A stretch of 64,000 bases of DNA from Stagonosporopsis chrysanthemi (taxonomy: Eukaryota; Ascomycota; Dothideomycetes; Pleosporales; Didymellaceae). The stretch spans positions 186,001-250,000 of the forward strand of contig JAFISE010000001.1 in assembly GCA_022560025.1 (NCBI GenBank), written 5' to 3'. The position numbers and the translations under genes were made by a program. Of the stretch, positions 10,421 through 23,311 are shown piece after piece. Numbering within the stretch: position 1 is the stretch's first letter; every line of letters starts with the position of its first letter. Below the pieces are notes generated by a model that ran no database searches, was not told the DNA's origin, and was given only the letters and a program-made list of their open reading frames with translations.

Positions 10421-12273
10421 CTAGTTCTTCCACCCCACGTTCCAGATGACGTGTGCTATGTCTCTTGCAGTGTTTACTGTATCTACGACGCTGCCCAATA
10501 TGCCCCCACGCTGAGGCTCATCGTCCGTGTCTTCAAAAGGTGCAATCATGCCTGATGCTGTTCTTCGCAGGCCACCGGATTCAGACGGAACCTCGAGGTG
10601 CTTATTCCGTTGTGAGTAAGGGTCCGACGCAGTGGGTGTGGTTGGGCGCTGCATACCAAATGCTCCGGATGGATTAAAGTATTCTTCTTCTTCTTCATCA
10701 TCATCTTCCGGGAGGAGGAAGTTTGATGAGGGGTGCGATGGTCGCAATGTCTCCTGGGATGGCGAGGGCGACAGTCTGCTCGACCTCCAGAATCCTAGTG
10801 AGTGGGACTGTTGCTGCTCGTTGACATCTGGAGAGTCTGTCCTGTACTTCAAAGTCGTAGATGGTAGCTTCTCGATGGTCTTGTTGCCCGCTTTACTGCT
10901 GCTTATGCTCATCTTTGACGAGGTTCTCGACAGCGGCTTTTTCTTGTTCTTACGCGATCGCTTCATCATAACGACACCCTCGTCTGATGACGAATCTTCA
11001 TCGTTCTGCGAGGCCCAAGGGTTGTGGTTGAAGTCATCTTCATCGTCGTCTCCGTCTTTTGTTTCGATGGCGATGCACTGCTCAACTTTGTCGTCGAATC
11101 GGATGTGCTTTTTCTCACCGTCAAAAGGCGTGTGCAGGCCTGATGTCGATCTCGATGTGAAGTAGTCCGTGGGCTCCCGACTCGCGGTTCTGGATATTAA
11201 TGAAGAGGCGGTGGGGAGATCGGAGGTTTTCCTGCCGATGATTGGTCGAGGTTTCCGGCGCTCGAGTGTCACAGTCGGTGTGCGCTGTTGCTGAGCCATT
11301 TCTGCGGCTTCGGCGACTAGCGATGACGACGACAAAGACTTTTGTAACATTGCCTCTGACATGCTGCGTTTCTTCAGGATAGGCTTTCTCACATTACCGA
11401 GGAAGGAACCGCTCTTGGACAACCGGCTAGCCGGCTCGGAGTTTTGCTGCGAAGCAAATCTGTTGCAAGCAGGCTGCAGTGGCCCATACAGCCATGTCAC
11501 GTCGACGTCTTTGAGCCTGTGCTGGTGATTAGCTTTCGATCGCGAGACGAAACTTGGACAGCCGTGCACGGATGGGGATGATCGACGCTAAAGACAGGGG
11601 TGCCGATCACAAAGCTTGGAACTCACCAATTGAGAGTCTCGGGCGACACGGTCTTCAATTTGAACTGCGACTTGGCCCATGTCCGCCACGAGGCATTTTC
11701 GAGCCTGGAGCGTTCTCCGTAAACACTCCTGTGCTCGACAATGTGACGCCATGAGGACCAGATGTCCTCTTCCCTCCATTCGTAGGAGAGGTAGTCGACG
11801 TGCTGGGAGGGCTCCTTTCGCACGGCAGTGTCGTCCTCTGAGATGGGGACTGGGTCTGGCGTGGTCATGGGGGTGTCGTTGGATAGTGATTCGTCGGTGG
11901 TAAGTGGCTCAAAGGGCGGTAGTTGCTCGCCGGTGATGCGAATGCTTGGTGAGTCGGCGTGGACGTCGAGGCCTGCCGCCTTTGTGTAACTCCTCCGGCT
12001 CTTGCTGTAGTCGGGGAACGCAAGGGCATCGTCTTCGCTGCTCGACTCGTCAAGGCGGGTGTCCAGAGACAGGCTGCTGGAAGACTCCGAGTGCAGTGAC
12101 GAGGCGCGCGACGACTCGGACTGCTCGGCGTGGGCGTGCAGGTCGTTTAGCGAGAAGTGGTTCCGGCGTGGCGACGTCAGAGCGCCGTACAGGTTGGACG
12201 TCGAGGTGGTGCGCGCCATGGGCGGCCCGCCAAACGGCGAGCCCTCGCGGGGCGTGTGTAGCACTTCGGCCAT
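10421..12273 (-). CDS. reg1: Reg1-like PP1 (Glc7) regulatory subunit, DUF1752 protein
   Basis: Exons 12273-11627 and 11516-10421 join in frame to 580 residues. Reg1-type proteins bring the phosphatase PP1/Glc7 to Snf1 kinase in glucose repression. The DUF1752-type block is present (DYLSYEWREEDIWSSW, then LENASWRTWAK). The junction encodes NWLKDVDVTWLYGPLQ, a conserved stretch of this family. A PP1-docking motif of RVxF type is seen as KHIRF (about 352-356), followed by DDKVEQCIAI. The remainder is Ser-rich and acidic (an E/D run near residue 495) and probably disordered. The C-terminal segment DTVNTARDIAHVIWNVGW is conserved in appearance. The start at 12273 is the first ATG in frame. Confidence 0.85.
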
Positions 12274-14215
12274 GGTGGATGGGGCTCAATGCCTCAGCAG
12301 CAATCACAGCGCGCGGGAGCAGGTGATATCCGGTTCCAAGACGCCCTCCGCGGTGTTGCTCTGGCCGGCCGGTGTCGACATGCGTAGGCGTGGAGCGGTC
12401 CTTATGGTGGGTCAGGCGGGCGCGGGGAGTGTTGCGGTGGTTGACATGCAAATATGCCTGGGGCGATGCAAGGGCAGGGCGGCGGGCGGGCCGTGGTCGT
12501 CGGCGCAAGTGCAGGGCAGACGCAGACGGGCGTGGGGGGTGCAACAAAAGGGAGAATGAGTTTGCACGTTGCGAAGAGGCGTTGGGGAGACGAATTGGCG
12601 GCGCGACTAGGTTAGTGCGCAAAGCCAAGCAAAAGGCCTGCCCGGTAGGTTCATGCTTTCGTCCAGCGCTCGCCTCCGCGCCCCATGGAACGCAGCGGGA
12701 CGTGATAAGCACGCGACCCACTGTTGTGCTGCGAGAGCGCGACCGCCAGCATCCAGCGTCCAGCAGCCCGCGGCCAGCGGCCGGCAGCCAGCGGCCGGCA
12801 GCCAGCAGCCAGCAGCTTGCGGAGGCTTGTCGGCCATGGTGCATGGGTGCGTTCGGATGCTGCGAGAGCCCTCGGCTGATCGGCCTGCATACCAACGAAA
12901 ACGCAGAGCCTAGACCGGCGCCTGCGTCGCTGGCCGGCAAGAGCCTCGCGGGCCAAAGCTGGCCGCCCTCGAGGCTCGCGCGTCGCCCTCGCGCGTACGC
13001 AGCCAGCGCCAGGGTTGCAGGCGGGGAAAGTGAGGGGCTGCTGCAATCAGCGCCGCCTGCCCAGCGACAATGGGCGCACAAGAGGCTGATAACGTTTCCA
13101 GAGAGCGCTGGAGCGGCCGTCGAGCTGCACAGGCTGCACGCCTCGCTGCGACTCGCTGGAACGCTGCGAGATATGCTAGCCTTGCAGCTTCTAGTCCCTC
13201 AACACCACACTCACCATCCAGTCGTCGCATGACGAAAGCCACCGTGGCCGTTCACAGCGGCCGCTGCGCCTGCAGGTGGACGCCGCTCTCTCCGCGGTGC
13301 TGGACGCTGGGGGGAACATGTGGAGACTGGAGCCGCTGCCTCTCCATCAGCCTCTCATGCGACGAAAACGGCGCGCTGTGCAAGCGGTCGAGGGCCATCG
13401 TCAACACTGCTACCGACATCTCCAAGCCACTCGTCTGTGATGGGGCACCCGCCTGCGCTCCGTCTATCCATGGAATCATGCAGGTCTCCGCTGCAGCGCC
13501 CACACTAGAAGCGGCGCCAGAACTGGCTACGCGTAGTACAGTGGGGTCAAAGGGTTCAACAGCCCTAAAGCGCTCTCCAGGCCTGTCATGGTGCATGCAA
13601 CGCAGCTCCTTCGATCCCCATTGACCGACCACCATACGACATATGACGTTGCAGGCGGGGACATCAGCGCATCTAAGCGAAGCCTTGGTGTTGACTCCTC
13701 ATCCTGAACGGGCATCCCGAGATGTGCACGCAAGTCTTCACTACCGCGGCACCATGCCTCCAGAAAGGTCACCCCAGACTCTGGCCGATGAGCAAAGGTG
13801 CCACCCACGAGTCCGAGCGACTTGTGAATTGCACGAATACTGATCAAGTCGCCGTAGATTGGACAGCTGCTGCCAGGGTCCATTGTTTGCCAAGTGAGAC
13901 ATGCCTGCCACCAGCAGTCCAACCTTACACATGCACTTGGGTCTTGTTCCTCGCCTCAAACTGACATGTCTGTGTCTGTCTACTCTGACAGCATCTGCAA
14001 ACCTCAACCGTGCTTACAGTCATGTCCGGACATAAGCGCCTCCATTATGATCTAGTGGTAAATCCAGCCCTGCGCATCTCGGTGCCACACATGTCCCGAT
14101 CGCGAGGCGCGATGCAGCTATTGTTCGAAACCTTGCAGCTTCTGCTGTCTCCACCATGCAACGGCTCTCCTCTCTCCTCTCCTAGACTCCTTTCCTGCAT
14201 ATCTGAAAGTACATA
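12274..14215. other. 1.9-kb GC-rich intergenic region
   Basis: This lies between two divergent genes (the Reg1-like gene and the MFS transporter). It contains GGCAGCCAGC-type short repeats at about 12765-12825. Long open frames on both strands are Arg/Ala/Pro-rich shadows without domain motifs. I cannot support a gene here. Confidence 0.5.
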
Positions 14216-16348
14216 ATGGATTTGTCCACCGATACTGACAAGCCTGGACGCGAGCCACAGAACACTGCGCACTTGCCCGCGGACTCGGCCTCTACACGTC
14301 ACGACGTCAGCGAAACACCGACATCATCGCAAAGCAACCGCACCCTGGCAGAAGGGCACGAAGCGTCGCGCGCACTTAGTGATAGCAAAGAGGAGATTGC
14401 ATCTGCGGGAAGAGACAGCAAACATGTTACAACCGTCGCACCACCCGCGCCTGCTGCGCCTGAGGAGCCTCCGCCGCGCAGCAAGGCGAAGATCAGCTTG
14501 ATCATGTTCTCGCTCGCCATCGCCGTACTCCTCGTCGCACTCGACATCACAATCGTCACCACAGCACTCCCTACCATCGCCGAAGAATTCAACTCGGCAT
14601 CTGGATATACGTGGGTCGGCTCCGCATACTTGATCGCTAATTCCGCCGCAACACCAATCTGGGGCAAAGTGTCAGATATCTTTGGTCGCAAGCCATGTCT
14701 CTTGATCACAAACGCTATATTCTTCCTGGGGTCTCTGATCGCCGCACTGTCGGTCAATATGAACATGCTGATCGGAGCCCGAGTCGTCCAAGGCATGGGT
14801 GGTGGTGGACTGATTGTGCTAGTCAATATTGCCATCTCTGATTTGTTCGCCATGCGCGACCGAGGTGCATACTTCGGTATCATTGGAGGCGTGTGGGCAC
14901 TCGCCAGCAGCTTGGGCCCTATTGTTGGAGGATTGTTCACGCAAAAAGTCAATTGGAGGTTTGTAAATCTTGGATGACTGAAAACCCAAACTGACTGTTA
15001 TAGATGGTGTTTCTGGATCAACCTGCCGTTTGATGGTCTAGCTTTCGTCATCCTGATTTTCTTCCTGGATATTCACACACCCAAGACGCCGTTACGCAAG
15101 GGACTGAAAGCCGTCGACTGGCTCGGCTCATTGACCATGGTCTCAGGGACCATCATGGTTCTCTTGGGCCTCGAGTACGGCGGCATTGCGCATCCATGGG
15201 ACTCGCCAATTGTGCTTTGTCTTATCATCTTTGGTGTGGTTATCATCGGCCTGTTCTTCGTGGTTGAGTCTCGACTTGCCCCGTACCCGCTCATGCCCCT
15301 CAGCATCTTCTCGAAGCGCTCGAACGTCGCCGCGCTTGGTACCTGCTTCTGCCACGCCTTCGTCTTCATCCCAGGAAACTACTTTCTGCCATTATACTTC
15401 CAGGCCGTCCTTGGGGCTACGCCGATCCTTTCTGGTGTCTACCTGCTTCCAACCGCTATTGCTCTTTCCATTTTCTCGATCATGACGGGCATCACAATCA
15501 AAAAGACGGGCCAATACCGCCCCATCATCTGGTTCGGCATGTTCATGATGACCCTCGGAACTGGACTGTTCATCGACCTTGGAGCGCATTCGTCTTGGGC
15601 AAAAATCATCATGTATCAAGTCATCGCCGGTATTGGTGTAGGACCCAACTTCCAGGCTCCTCTTATCGCCATGCAGAGCCTTGTTCCTGTAAGTACATTC
15701 AAATCAGCGGTCAGCGGGGTAGGATGTCCACTGATTGCGGCTGCTTCACCCGACTTTATGCGGGGGATAGCGCTGTCAGAACGATTGTCCTCATCTCAAA
15801 CCATCATTATGCTAATCTGTTGACAGAAACGCGACATTGCAACGGCAACGGCAACCTTCGGTTTCCTACGCAACCTTGGGTCGGCCATTTCCATCGTGGT
15901 TGGCTCTGTCATCTTCCAGAATGAAATGAAATCGCAACAAGGATCTCTCCGCGCCTCTCTTGGTGAGCAGACCGCATCGTCTTTTGGCGGCGGTGCGGCA
16001 GGCGCGAATGTCGGTCTCATCAACTCGCTTCCTGATGCCCAAAAGGCCGTTGCGAGAGACGCGTTCGCGAACAGTCTGAGCAAGATGTGGATTCTTTATG
16101 CTGTTTTTGGCGCGCTTGGGTTGTTGATATCTTTGTTGATCGGAGTAAATGTTTTGGACAAGCACCAAGAGGAGACGAAGACAGGATTGGATGTTGAGAA
16201 AGAAAGGAGAGCAGAGAGGGAGGCAGAGAAGGAAGAGAAGCGGCTGAAGAGGGCGAGTAAGGGGCAGAGCAAGGCGAGTCCGCCGTTGGATGCGGAGAAG
16301 GGACATGCGCTCCCAGCGACTGAGGGTGACAAGGAAGTCAAAGTCTGA
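14216..16348 (+). CDS. MFS drug:proton antiporter, 14-span (DHA2) type
   Basis: Exons 14216-14958, 15004-15688 and 15827-16348 join in frame to 649 residues. The protein would export toxic or self-made compounds across the plasma membrane by proton exchange. An approximately 95-residue hydrophilic N-terminus is followed by membrane spans. The motif LDITIVTTALPTIAEEF (DHA2 motif D1) follows span 1, and GKVSDIFGRKPCLL (MFS motif A) sits between spans 2 and 3. GARVVQGMGGGGL (motif B) and GPIVGGLFTQKVNWRW (motif C and its continuation) also appear. The C-terminal tail is highly charged (Lys/Glu-rich). Intron 1 is only 45 nt with a GTTTGT donor. No biosynthetic genes adjoin, so the substrate is unknown. 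Confidence 0.92.
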
Positions 16349-16593
16349 CGTTGCGGTTCAAATGTTGGTTCGATATCTTGTATAGTTTGCGTTTTTGCAT
16401 AGCAGCGTAGAAACCTTGTTGTATGATTAAGGCACGGTGCTAATAGAAAGAGCAACTACGCTAACGCCATCTGACCTCAATTCCCGCGAGCTACCCTCGT
16501 CTGGCCGCCCATTCGCCACTCCAACCTGGCCGTTCAACCTCACTCATCATAGCATTCAGTCAAACAGGTACTCAAGAATACATACAAAGCCCA

Positions 16594-17631
16594 ATGACTC
16601 CTGAGCTACCAATAGAGATTATACTCAACGTGCTTGACCAGCTTACAGGGTCCACGCCTGAACAGCAACCTATCTTCGATCCTTCACACCCGGTTACCAA
16701 GACCTTACGAGCGCTCACTCTAACGTCGCGCTCGGTTTATCCCGCTGCATCGAAATACCTGTACCGCTATTGCCTCTGCTTCGACAACGGCGTGAATTAT
16801 GCATGCTTCAAAAGAACTTTGGGAATCAATCTCGGTAGCAACCATCCTCAATCACTAGCTTTTGGGCAATCCGGGAAGAATTTAGAACTATGGGATGATG
16901 CGCAGGCGACTCGATACATCACGTCGATGTTCATACTACCTAAAGAGAGTGTCTCAATTCCAGGTCTACCCAGATGGCCACCCCCGCGCGGGGAACTCCT
17001 GGACCTTTGCAGAATCATAGGCTTCACGCTCAAACGTCTGGTCTTAGATATAAACCGCCGCTCCACGCGCGACTATCCCGATTTCGAGCCGCGCAGGCCT
17101 CTTCAGCCAGAAAACAACATCCTATTGACCCTGCCAAATCTCGTAGAGCTGGTCGCCAGCCCCGATCTCCTGAAGTACGCTTGCTTCCTAACGCCAAGCA
17201 TACGCAGACTCGCCATGACGCTATACAACCCAGACATCGCCGCCCTGGCGTTCTGCCTCTCCTCCCCCTCTCTAACCACCCTCATCCTACCCCGAACCGA
17301 GCATCTGACTGCAACAGACATCAGCAGCATGTTCGCCGCCTACAAAGGGCGCAGCCTAGACATCGTCTTTGTCGACGTCAACTCCAACCACCGCACTCCC
17401 GAAGACACCAGGGACTGGGCGGAAGACGACACGGTCCGCATCTGGGAGGCCGACGTGCCGACGAGTTTCTATGGGGATGATGATGCTGGCGATCTTTGCG
17501 AAGAGTGGATTTGGGAGCGTGCGCGGGATGGGAGGCTTTGGCGGATGGGCGAGTACAGGAGGATGGCTGCGTGGGGCGAGGTCAAGAGGAGGCTTGCGGG
17601 GCCTGTGCATCGGATTCTGGGAGGTACTTGA
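16594..17631 (+). CDS. F-box-like hypothetical protein
   Basis: Single exon, 345 residues, starting at an ATG right after a short AT-rich leader. The N-terminus MTPELPIEIILNVLDQLTG resembles the first helix of an F-box. The SRSVYPAASKYLYRY segment that follows is typical of fungal F-box-like proteins, which bind Skp1 in ubiquitin ligases. The middle shows weak leucine-rich repeats (LPNLVELV, LTPSIRRLAM, SPSLTTLILP). The C-terminus is acidic then basic and Trp-rich. Function and substrate are unknown. Confidence 0.7.
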   Translation: MTPELPIEIILNVLDQLTGSTPEQQPIFDPSHPVTKTLRALTLTSRSVYPAASKYLYRYCLCFDNGVNYACFKRTLGINLGSNHPQSLAFGQSGKNLELWDDAQATRYITSMFILPKESVSIPGLPRWPPPRGELLDLCRIIGFTLKRLVLDINRRSTRDYPDFEPRRPLQPENNILLTLPNLVELVASPDLLKYACFLTPSIRRLAMTLYNPDIAALAFCLSSPSLTTLILPRTEHLTATDISSMFAAYKGRSLDIVFVDVNSNHRTPEDTRDWAEDDTVRIWEADVPTSFYGDDDAGDLCEEWIWERARDGRLWRMGEYRRMAAWGEVKRRLAGPVHRILGGT

Positions 17632-18266
17632 TGGTGGGTGGCGACTATGATGCGTTTCTGTGCCCGGTGCGTGGAAGCTTGCCTCGTCGCATATGGCGTT
17701 ACCACTGGTGAAAACTCTCTTCGTCTTCTCGAGAGGAATGAACAGGGTTAAGTAGAGGATACTTTCTGTGCTGTTATGGTGCGTTTGCTCTTGATGGGAA
17801 GAGTATGAAAGCACATATTTGCACGAGGCGAACACAGAATAGTGCCATTGGATGAATATGGCTTAAGAGATGTTTCGTCATGGACTTGTCAAATCTGAAG
17901 TCTAGTTCCACGTCACACACCTGAAGTTGCTGGCTATGAGAAGGGCTCAGAGACATTGATGGAGGCGATCAAGATGAGGCTCTCGAAGTCCTATAGATCA
18001 AGCCCATATTCAAGGGACTTCTCGGACCTAAATCATACAAGTGTTTTTACGGCGAGCAGTCATTGCCGCTTGGGTGGGTAATCATATTCTGCACTTCAGT
18101 GTCCGTTACTTCACAAAGTTTGCAGCTGTTATGGCTAATCGGCAAGAGGTGCGTAAACCACATGCAAGCTCGTTTCGAAGAAAGTTTTAACAGATTTTAC
18201 AAGGTCTGAGAAGATAGAATAGATCACTTATGACCACACCATATGTACTGTGTCAAGCCCCACAAC
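17632..18266. other. Convergent intergenic region
   Basis: No gene is seen. This is the 3' region shared by the F-box-like gene and the oxygenase gene. Confidence 0.5.
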
Positions 18267-19378
18267 TCACGCAACGGCAACCTGTTGCCCAGGCTTAACC
18301 AACACCTCCCCCGCCGCCTTCGCTGCAGCCTCCTTCTTGTACTTCTCCGCCCTTCCATACGAGTCCGCATATCCATTCTTGATCGCCTGCTCGACCGTAA
18401 TCGGCGGCCATTTGGGCTCCTCGCCCTCTCTCCTGCAATTCGGCAAGCACTGCACCTCATAATCCGGGTTCCCGGAGAAGAAAACAGGGATGCTATAGCG
18501 CTCCTCCCCGCTCTTATTGATCACCCTGTGCAGATTCGAAATGTACCTGTCGTTTGACCAGCGCATCATCAGGTTCCCCAGATTGACCACAAACGCACCC
18601 GGCGTCGGCGCGACATCTAGCCACTCTTTCGTCGCGTAGTCGTACACCTGCAGCCCCGCCACATCGCCCTGCAGCAGAACCGTCACGCACCCGAAATCCG
18701 TGTGGGCGCCGATGCCGCGTGTCAGCTTCGAGGGGCTGTCTGCGGGCTGCGAGGGGTAGTGCAGAAGCCGCATCGTGGCGACGGCGCCGCTGCTGTAGGC
18801 GTCGAAGTAGCTCTCGTCCAGGTCGAGGGTCAGGGCTAGCACCTTGAGGATGTCCTTTGCGAGGGCGACGACTTGGCTGTAGTAGTCCAGCGCTGTGGAC
18901 TTGAAGTCGTCGACATCGGGGAGGATGTCTTGCGCGGGCCACATGTTAGGGCCGGAGTTTAGTTTTTTGTTGACAAAGTAGGGGTGGTCTTTTGGGATCT
19001 CGTCGCCGATGTAGAAGCCTTCTTTCAGCTCTGGCAGGGTGCCTTCCTCGAGGATTTGCGACTTCATGAGCTCGTACCCGCGGTTCCAGGTGTTTGTTGT
19101 GTCTTTGTTCACTGTGTTCTTCTGCTCCAGCTCGAGGTCGAAGAACTTCTTGTTCCAGTTCATGATACTATTTTGCAGCTCCAGCGGGACATTGTGCCCC
19201 GTGATTTGGAAAAAGCCATTGTGCAGACAGCAGTTCCGGACGTCTTCTACGAGTTTCTTCTTGGCTGCTTGGTCGTTCTGATAGAAGCCTGTGCATGGTC
19301 AGAGCGTGGTCGTTGGTCAAAAGCATGTTACATACTGGAGAAGTCAAGGATCGGCGGTGCGTCACCTGCGCTCGGCAT
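18267..19378 (-). CDS. 2-oxoglutarate/Fe(II)-dependent oxygenase, isopenicillin N synthase-like
   Basis: Exons 19378-19336 and 19288-18267 join in frame to 354 residues. The enzyme should hydroxylate or desaturate a small molecule using iron, oxygen and 2-oxoglutarate. The N-terminal DIOX_N region holds PILDFS and NGFFQITGHNVP. The iron triad is seen as His210 and Asp212 (GAHTDFG) and His268 (NLHRV), and the oxoglutarate-binding Arg278 sits in RYSIPVFF. Fungal members of this family act in secondary metabolism or in breakdown of aromatic and purine compounds; no neighbour points to one pathway. A C-terminal KPGQQVAVA tail is unremarkable. The first exon is only 43 nt but gives the expected MPSAGDAPPILDFS start. 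Confidence 0.9.
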
Positions 19379-20898
19379 CTTGAGTGTCGCTGTGACTGGT
19401 CTCTAACTTGTGATTATGGGATCGGAGTAGACTGGGATTGCAAGCTGTGTGGTGTCAAGGTGTAAAAGATGCTGTGTTATAAATGCAATTGTTCAGCAGA
19501 GCCTTCTATAGCGTTTAAACAACCTCTCCCTCACCCCTCATCGTCTATCTTCAACTCCGCTCCCCCTCACACGACGCGTATCGATAACAGCAGAGCGCGT
19601 GCGAAGATGGGGGTTCACGAACACCGACCAAGCTCTGAGAGGAGTTTACCCCACCTGCCCCACTCTTGGAGGTTCGTTGCGTCCGACATGCATCCTACGC
19701 CGCCTATTCTTCATACTCTTCATGCTCTTCCTCCTCAAGAGACAATGCGAGACTGCAGCTGAGGACTGAGACGCTGTAGTGGAGGTTGAGGTACGACATT
19801 AGGTCACGCGGTTCCAACGTGCGATGAATGATGTAAGCTGGCTAGCGTCCACTTTCCCACTTGCGGGCGAAAGCTCGATAACTGAAGCATCACTTGTACC
19901 ACCTCACCAATGCAGGTTTACCAGCGCTTCGGTTGTTCCTTCAGCTCAAAGTAACGCACAAATTTGTTCCGTCACGCGACCGACACGCTATCGACTTCCG
20001 GCTCCTACTCTGAAAGTATCCGAGCACTCTTGTTGTCGTTCGACGAGATGGGGTTGACCGGATGCATCGGGTTATATGTTTACCTGCTATCTTCAACATA
20101 GGAATGCATTTGAGCTGCAAGCGGACAGTTGAAGATCATCTCATAGCCAAGAACGATTAGCGATCACAAGAATGCACAATTCCACGCCAATGCAAGGATC
20201 ACGCTCGACCTCAATCTAGATGTTGTATTGCAGACGACCTGTCAACAATGTTGCTCTACGCAAGCCGCGCCACCAACACGGCGGTACCGGCTTTCTCTCG
20301 GCCTCGTCATATGAAGACCGATATCCGAGTGACAAGCTTTGAAAGGGCCAGTCATGTGTCTACCCCAGATTCACCACGTGTTAGCGTCCGTACCGACCTT
20401 TCTCCTGCATCCGGTCCGCAAACACTTTGATTGGCTATACTTCAGACTACATGTTCTCTCGGGCTTTGATTGACACTACCAAGAATGAGCTGGATCCAAC
20501 GCAGCAGTAGTTTGGTCCTTTGTTTCGTACGCGGCTGCACCTGCCACGCTGCCACCGCTAGATCCCCCAGATTGACTAGTCATTGGAGCTTGACAGCCCC
20601 GTTGAGGCGCGTTCTTGCAAAAACACACATCCGGTGATCTTGTCGACCTGCCTTGACCGACGCTGCGTAACGTTATGACAAGCCGCTCTAAATCTCGGAC
20701 CTTGGGTGTAAAGACGCCGCAACCATCCATACGGTGGAGCCAACCATTGGCCTCCGTATGTGGCACTGCCTTTGTGACTACAGGAGGTCTCAAAGTATAT
20801 AGCTATGTCTGAATCCGGGGTCACACCTCTGCGACCTTGGGCAAAGCCTGAATTCAACCTGTGTCTACACCAACAAGCCAGCTCAACAAGAAAACAAC
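19379..20898. other. 1.5-kb divergent intergenic region
   Basis: This is the promoter side of both the oxygenase gene and the sugar transporter gene. No coding sequence is supported. Open frames are short and lack motifs. Confidence 0.5.
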
Positions 20899-22726
20899 AT
20901 GGCTGAAGTAAAAAGACCACATTCTTCGGTTGTATCTCACGACCGTGTCGATGATGGCACAGTTCGTGTTAACGATGAGGCAATCCGACGCCTCAGCGTT
21001 GTCCGCACCAACATTGGTGAACAGCAGGAGATGGCCAGACTTGCAACCGACGCGGAGAAGACAATGACCGTCCGACAAGCTCTGCGCTTGTACAAGAAGG
21101 CAATTTTGTTTTCTATGTGCATGTCACTGGCTGTTGTGATGGAAGGGTGGGTGGTATCACACATTCAGGAGGACTTTTCTGATTTTCCCACAGATACGAT
21201 CTTTCGGCAATGGGATCCTTCCTTGGCTACGACATATTTCGCCAGCGCTTCGGGACCGAGCTAGATCAAGACGGTAACCCCAGGATCTCAGCTGCCTGGC
21301 AAGCTGGCGTCCAGAACGGTGTCCAAGCAGGATCCATCATTGGCCTATGGGCCAACGGTTACATCTCGGAATGGATCGGATACAAAAAAACTATGTACGG
21401 GGCCCTGCTTGCATCTGTCATCTTCAACTTCCTACACTTCTTCGCCCAGAGCATTGGCATGGTTGTAGCTGGTTCAGTCTTGCTCGGTCTTCCATGGGGT
21501 ATCTTCCAGACGCTCACGGTCACCTACGCTTCTGACATCACCCCATCCACGATTCGCCCGTACCTGACTACGTACATCAACCTGTGCTGGGTAACGGGAC
21601 AGCTTGTAGCTGCTGGAGCACTCCGCGGCTGTTCAACCCTCGGCAACGATTGGGGATGGAGAATCCCAATCGCCATTCAATGGGCTTGGGTCCCATTTAT
21701 CTTCCTTGGTGCCTGGATGGCTCCTGAGTCACCTTGGTGGCTCGTTCGTAAGGGTCGTTACGAGGAAGCCAGAGAATCTCTGGTCAAAGCTACAACACCG
21801 CAGCCGGACGTTCAGTTTGACCCGGATCACGCCCTTGCCATGATCAGGCACACTAACGATCTCGAGTCATCAATGAACGAGGGTGTCAACTATCTAGACT
21901 GCTTCAAGGGTGTCGAAAGGCGCCGTACTATCATCGCTTGCGTTGTCTGGGTTACGCAGGCATTCTGCGGTGCTGCGATGATGGGATACTCTGTACAGAT
22001 CTATCGCGAATCCGGCCTTGACGAGGAGGGTGCTCTCAACCTGAACATCGGCCAATACTGCCTTGGTTTTATTGGCACCATCGGCTCGTGGTTCCTCATG
22101 CGTCGCATTGGACGCCGGACACTTTACATTCATGGCTTGATTATCCTCTTTGCTTTCCTCATGGTTATCGGCGGCCTTGGTGTTATCTCCCGTGACAGCA
22201 CTGGCGCGGCGTGGGCTCTAGGGAGTGTCTTGCTGGTCTACACGCTCTTCTACAACTTCACAGTTGGCCCCGTGTGCTATGCTCTGGTGGCGGAGATGTC
22301 TTCAACACGACTGAAGATCAAGACCGTGGTTCTCGCCCGCAACATATACAACATTGTAAGTCTCCCCTCTTCCTGCAGACACATCGATTGGCATGCTCAT
22401 GAGTCGTCTAGGGCGGTATCTTCAACAACATCGTCGTCCCGCGCATGCTCTCACCCACGAATTGGAACTGGGCTGGCATGACCGGATTCTTCTATGCCGG
22501 CCTCACTGCTCTGCTCATCACCTTCATGTGGTTCATGTTACCCGAGACCAAGGATAGGACATTCGCTGAGCTTGACGTCCTTTTTGAGAACAAGGTGTCA
22601 GCAAGGAAGTTTTCAAAGACGAACGTCGATCAGTTCTCAGGCAACACTACGGCTATTAGAGTTGATAGTACTGATAGCAGCAGTGACGATGAGAAGGGCA
22701 ATACGGTTAGACGCGAGCAAGTTTGA
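20899..22726 (+). CDS. MFS sugar transporter, alpha-glucoside/hexose permease type
   Basis: Exons 20899-21146, 21194-22355 and 22412-22726 join in frame to 574 residues. It should import sugars with protons at the plasma membrane. The first span ends in VVMEGYDLSAMGSFLGY, a hallmark of fungal maltose-type permeases, and is restored only by splicing. Sugar-porter motifs follow: GYISEWIGYKKTM, APESPWWLVRKGRYEEA, YSVQIYRESGL, FLMRRIGRRTLYIHG, and PETKDRTFAELDVLFENKV near the end. Twelve hydrophobic spans are expected and the length is normal. Donors are GTGGGT and GTAAGT. The exact sugar cannot be told from sequence. Confidence 0.92.
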
Positions 22727-23311
22727 TGCACTGGACAGCAGCAGGGTTTCATTGACAAGTTTGACAAGATGCATTCCGTAGTGTTCAATGTTTTCGTAGG
22801 CAATAGGTATGTGTTGACTGTACGTAGAAGACCGGGTGCTGTGCTTTCTTCGGTAAATGCAGCATCCGGTGATGCTGAAGCAAGAGAGTATACACCTTCC
22901 ATGCAATCTATCTACAAACTATCCACCTCCCAGAAGTACTCGCGGAATGACTCTCCGAATACTTGTACATCTTGGGAAAGAAGGCAAACAGATATACAAC
23001 AGCGGGTGTTTGCAAATCATAGTGACCATTCGTCTTACTACTAACCCGCGGGTACATTGGTTGAGGGGTTGCGCAAACAAGAAGCCTCGCTGTTTCCCGG
23101 GCGGTGGCTACAGATTCTGCTGCACTCAGCATAGGCGGTAAATTGACTCAGGGATCAGCACAGCTACTTTGGCCTCTGCAGGGTACGGGTGGCGTACTTG
23201 TATCACTGGGTCGAAGCGTTGCGGCAACACCACCGTGCCGCCCGTATTTCTTCCGGCGGATCTCGATACACAAACGCACCATCTTTGATTTCCCACCATC
23301 TTCATGTACTA
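22727..23311. other. Intergenic region upstream of the kinase-like gene
   Basis: No separate gene is seen. The first part is the 3' region of the transporter; a missing 5' exon of the kinase-like gene could lie in the second part. Confidence 0.4.

Noticed and set aside
12050..13232. Long open frames on both strands (343 and 286 codons)
   Set aside because: They are Arg/Ala/Pro-rich, overlap each other, partly overlap the Reg1-like first exon, and show no domain or intron logic.
13527..13922. Open frame of 131 codons on the minus strand
   Set aside because: No domain, no good start context, and another open frame overlaps it on the plus strand.
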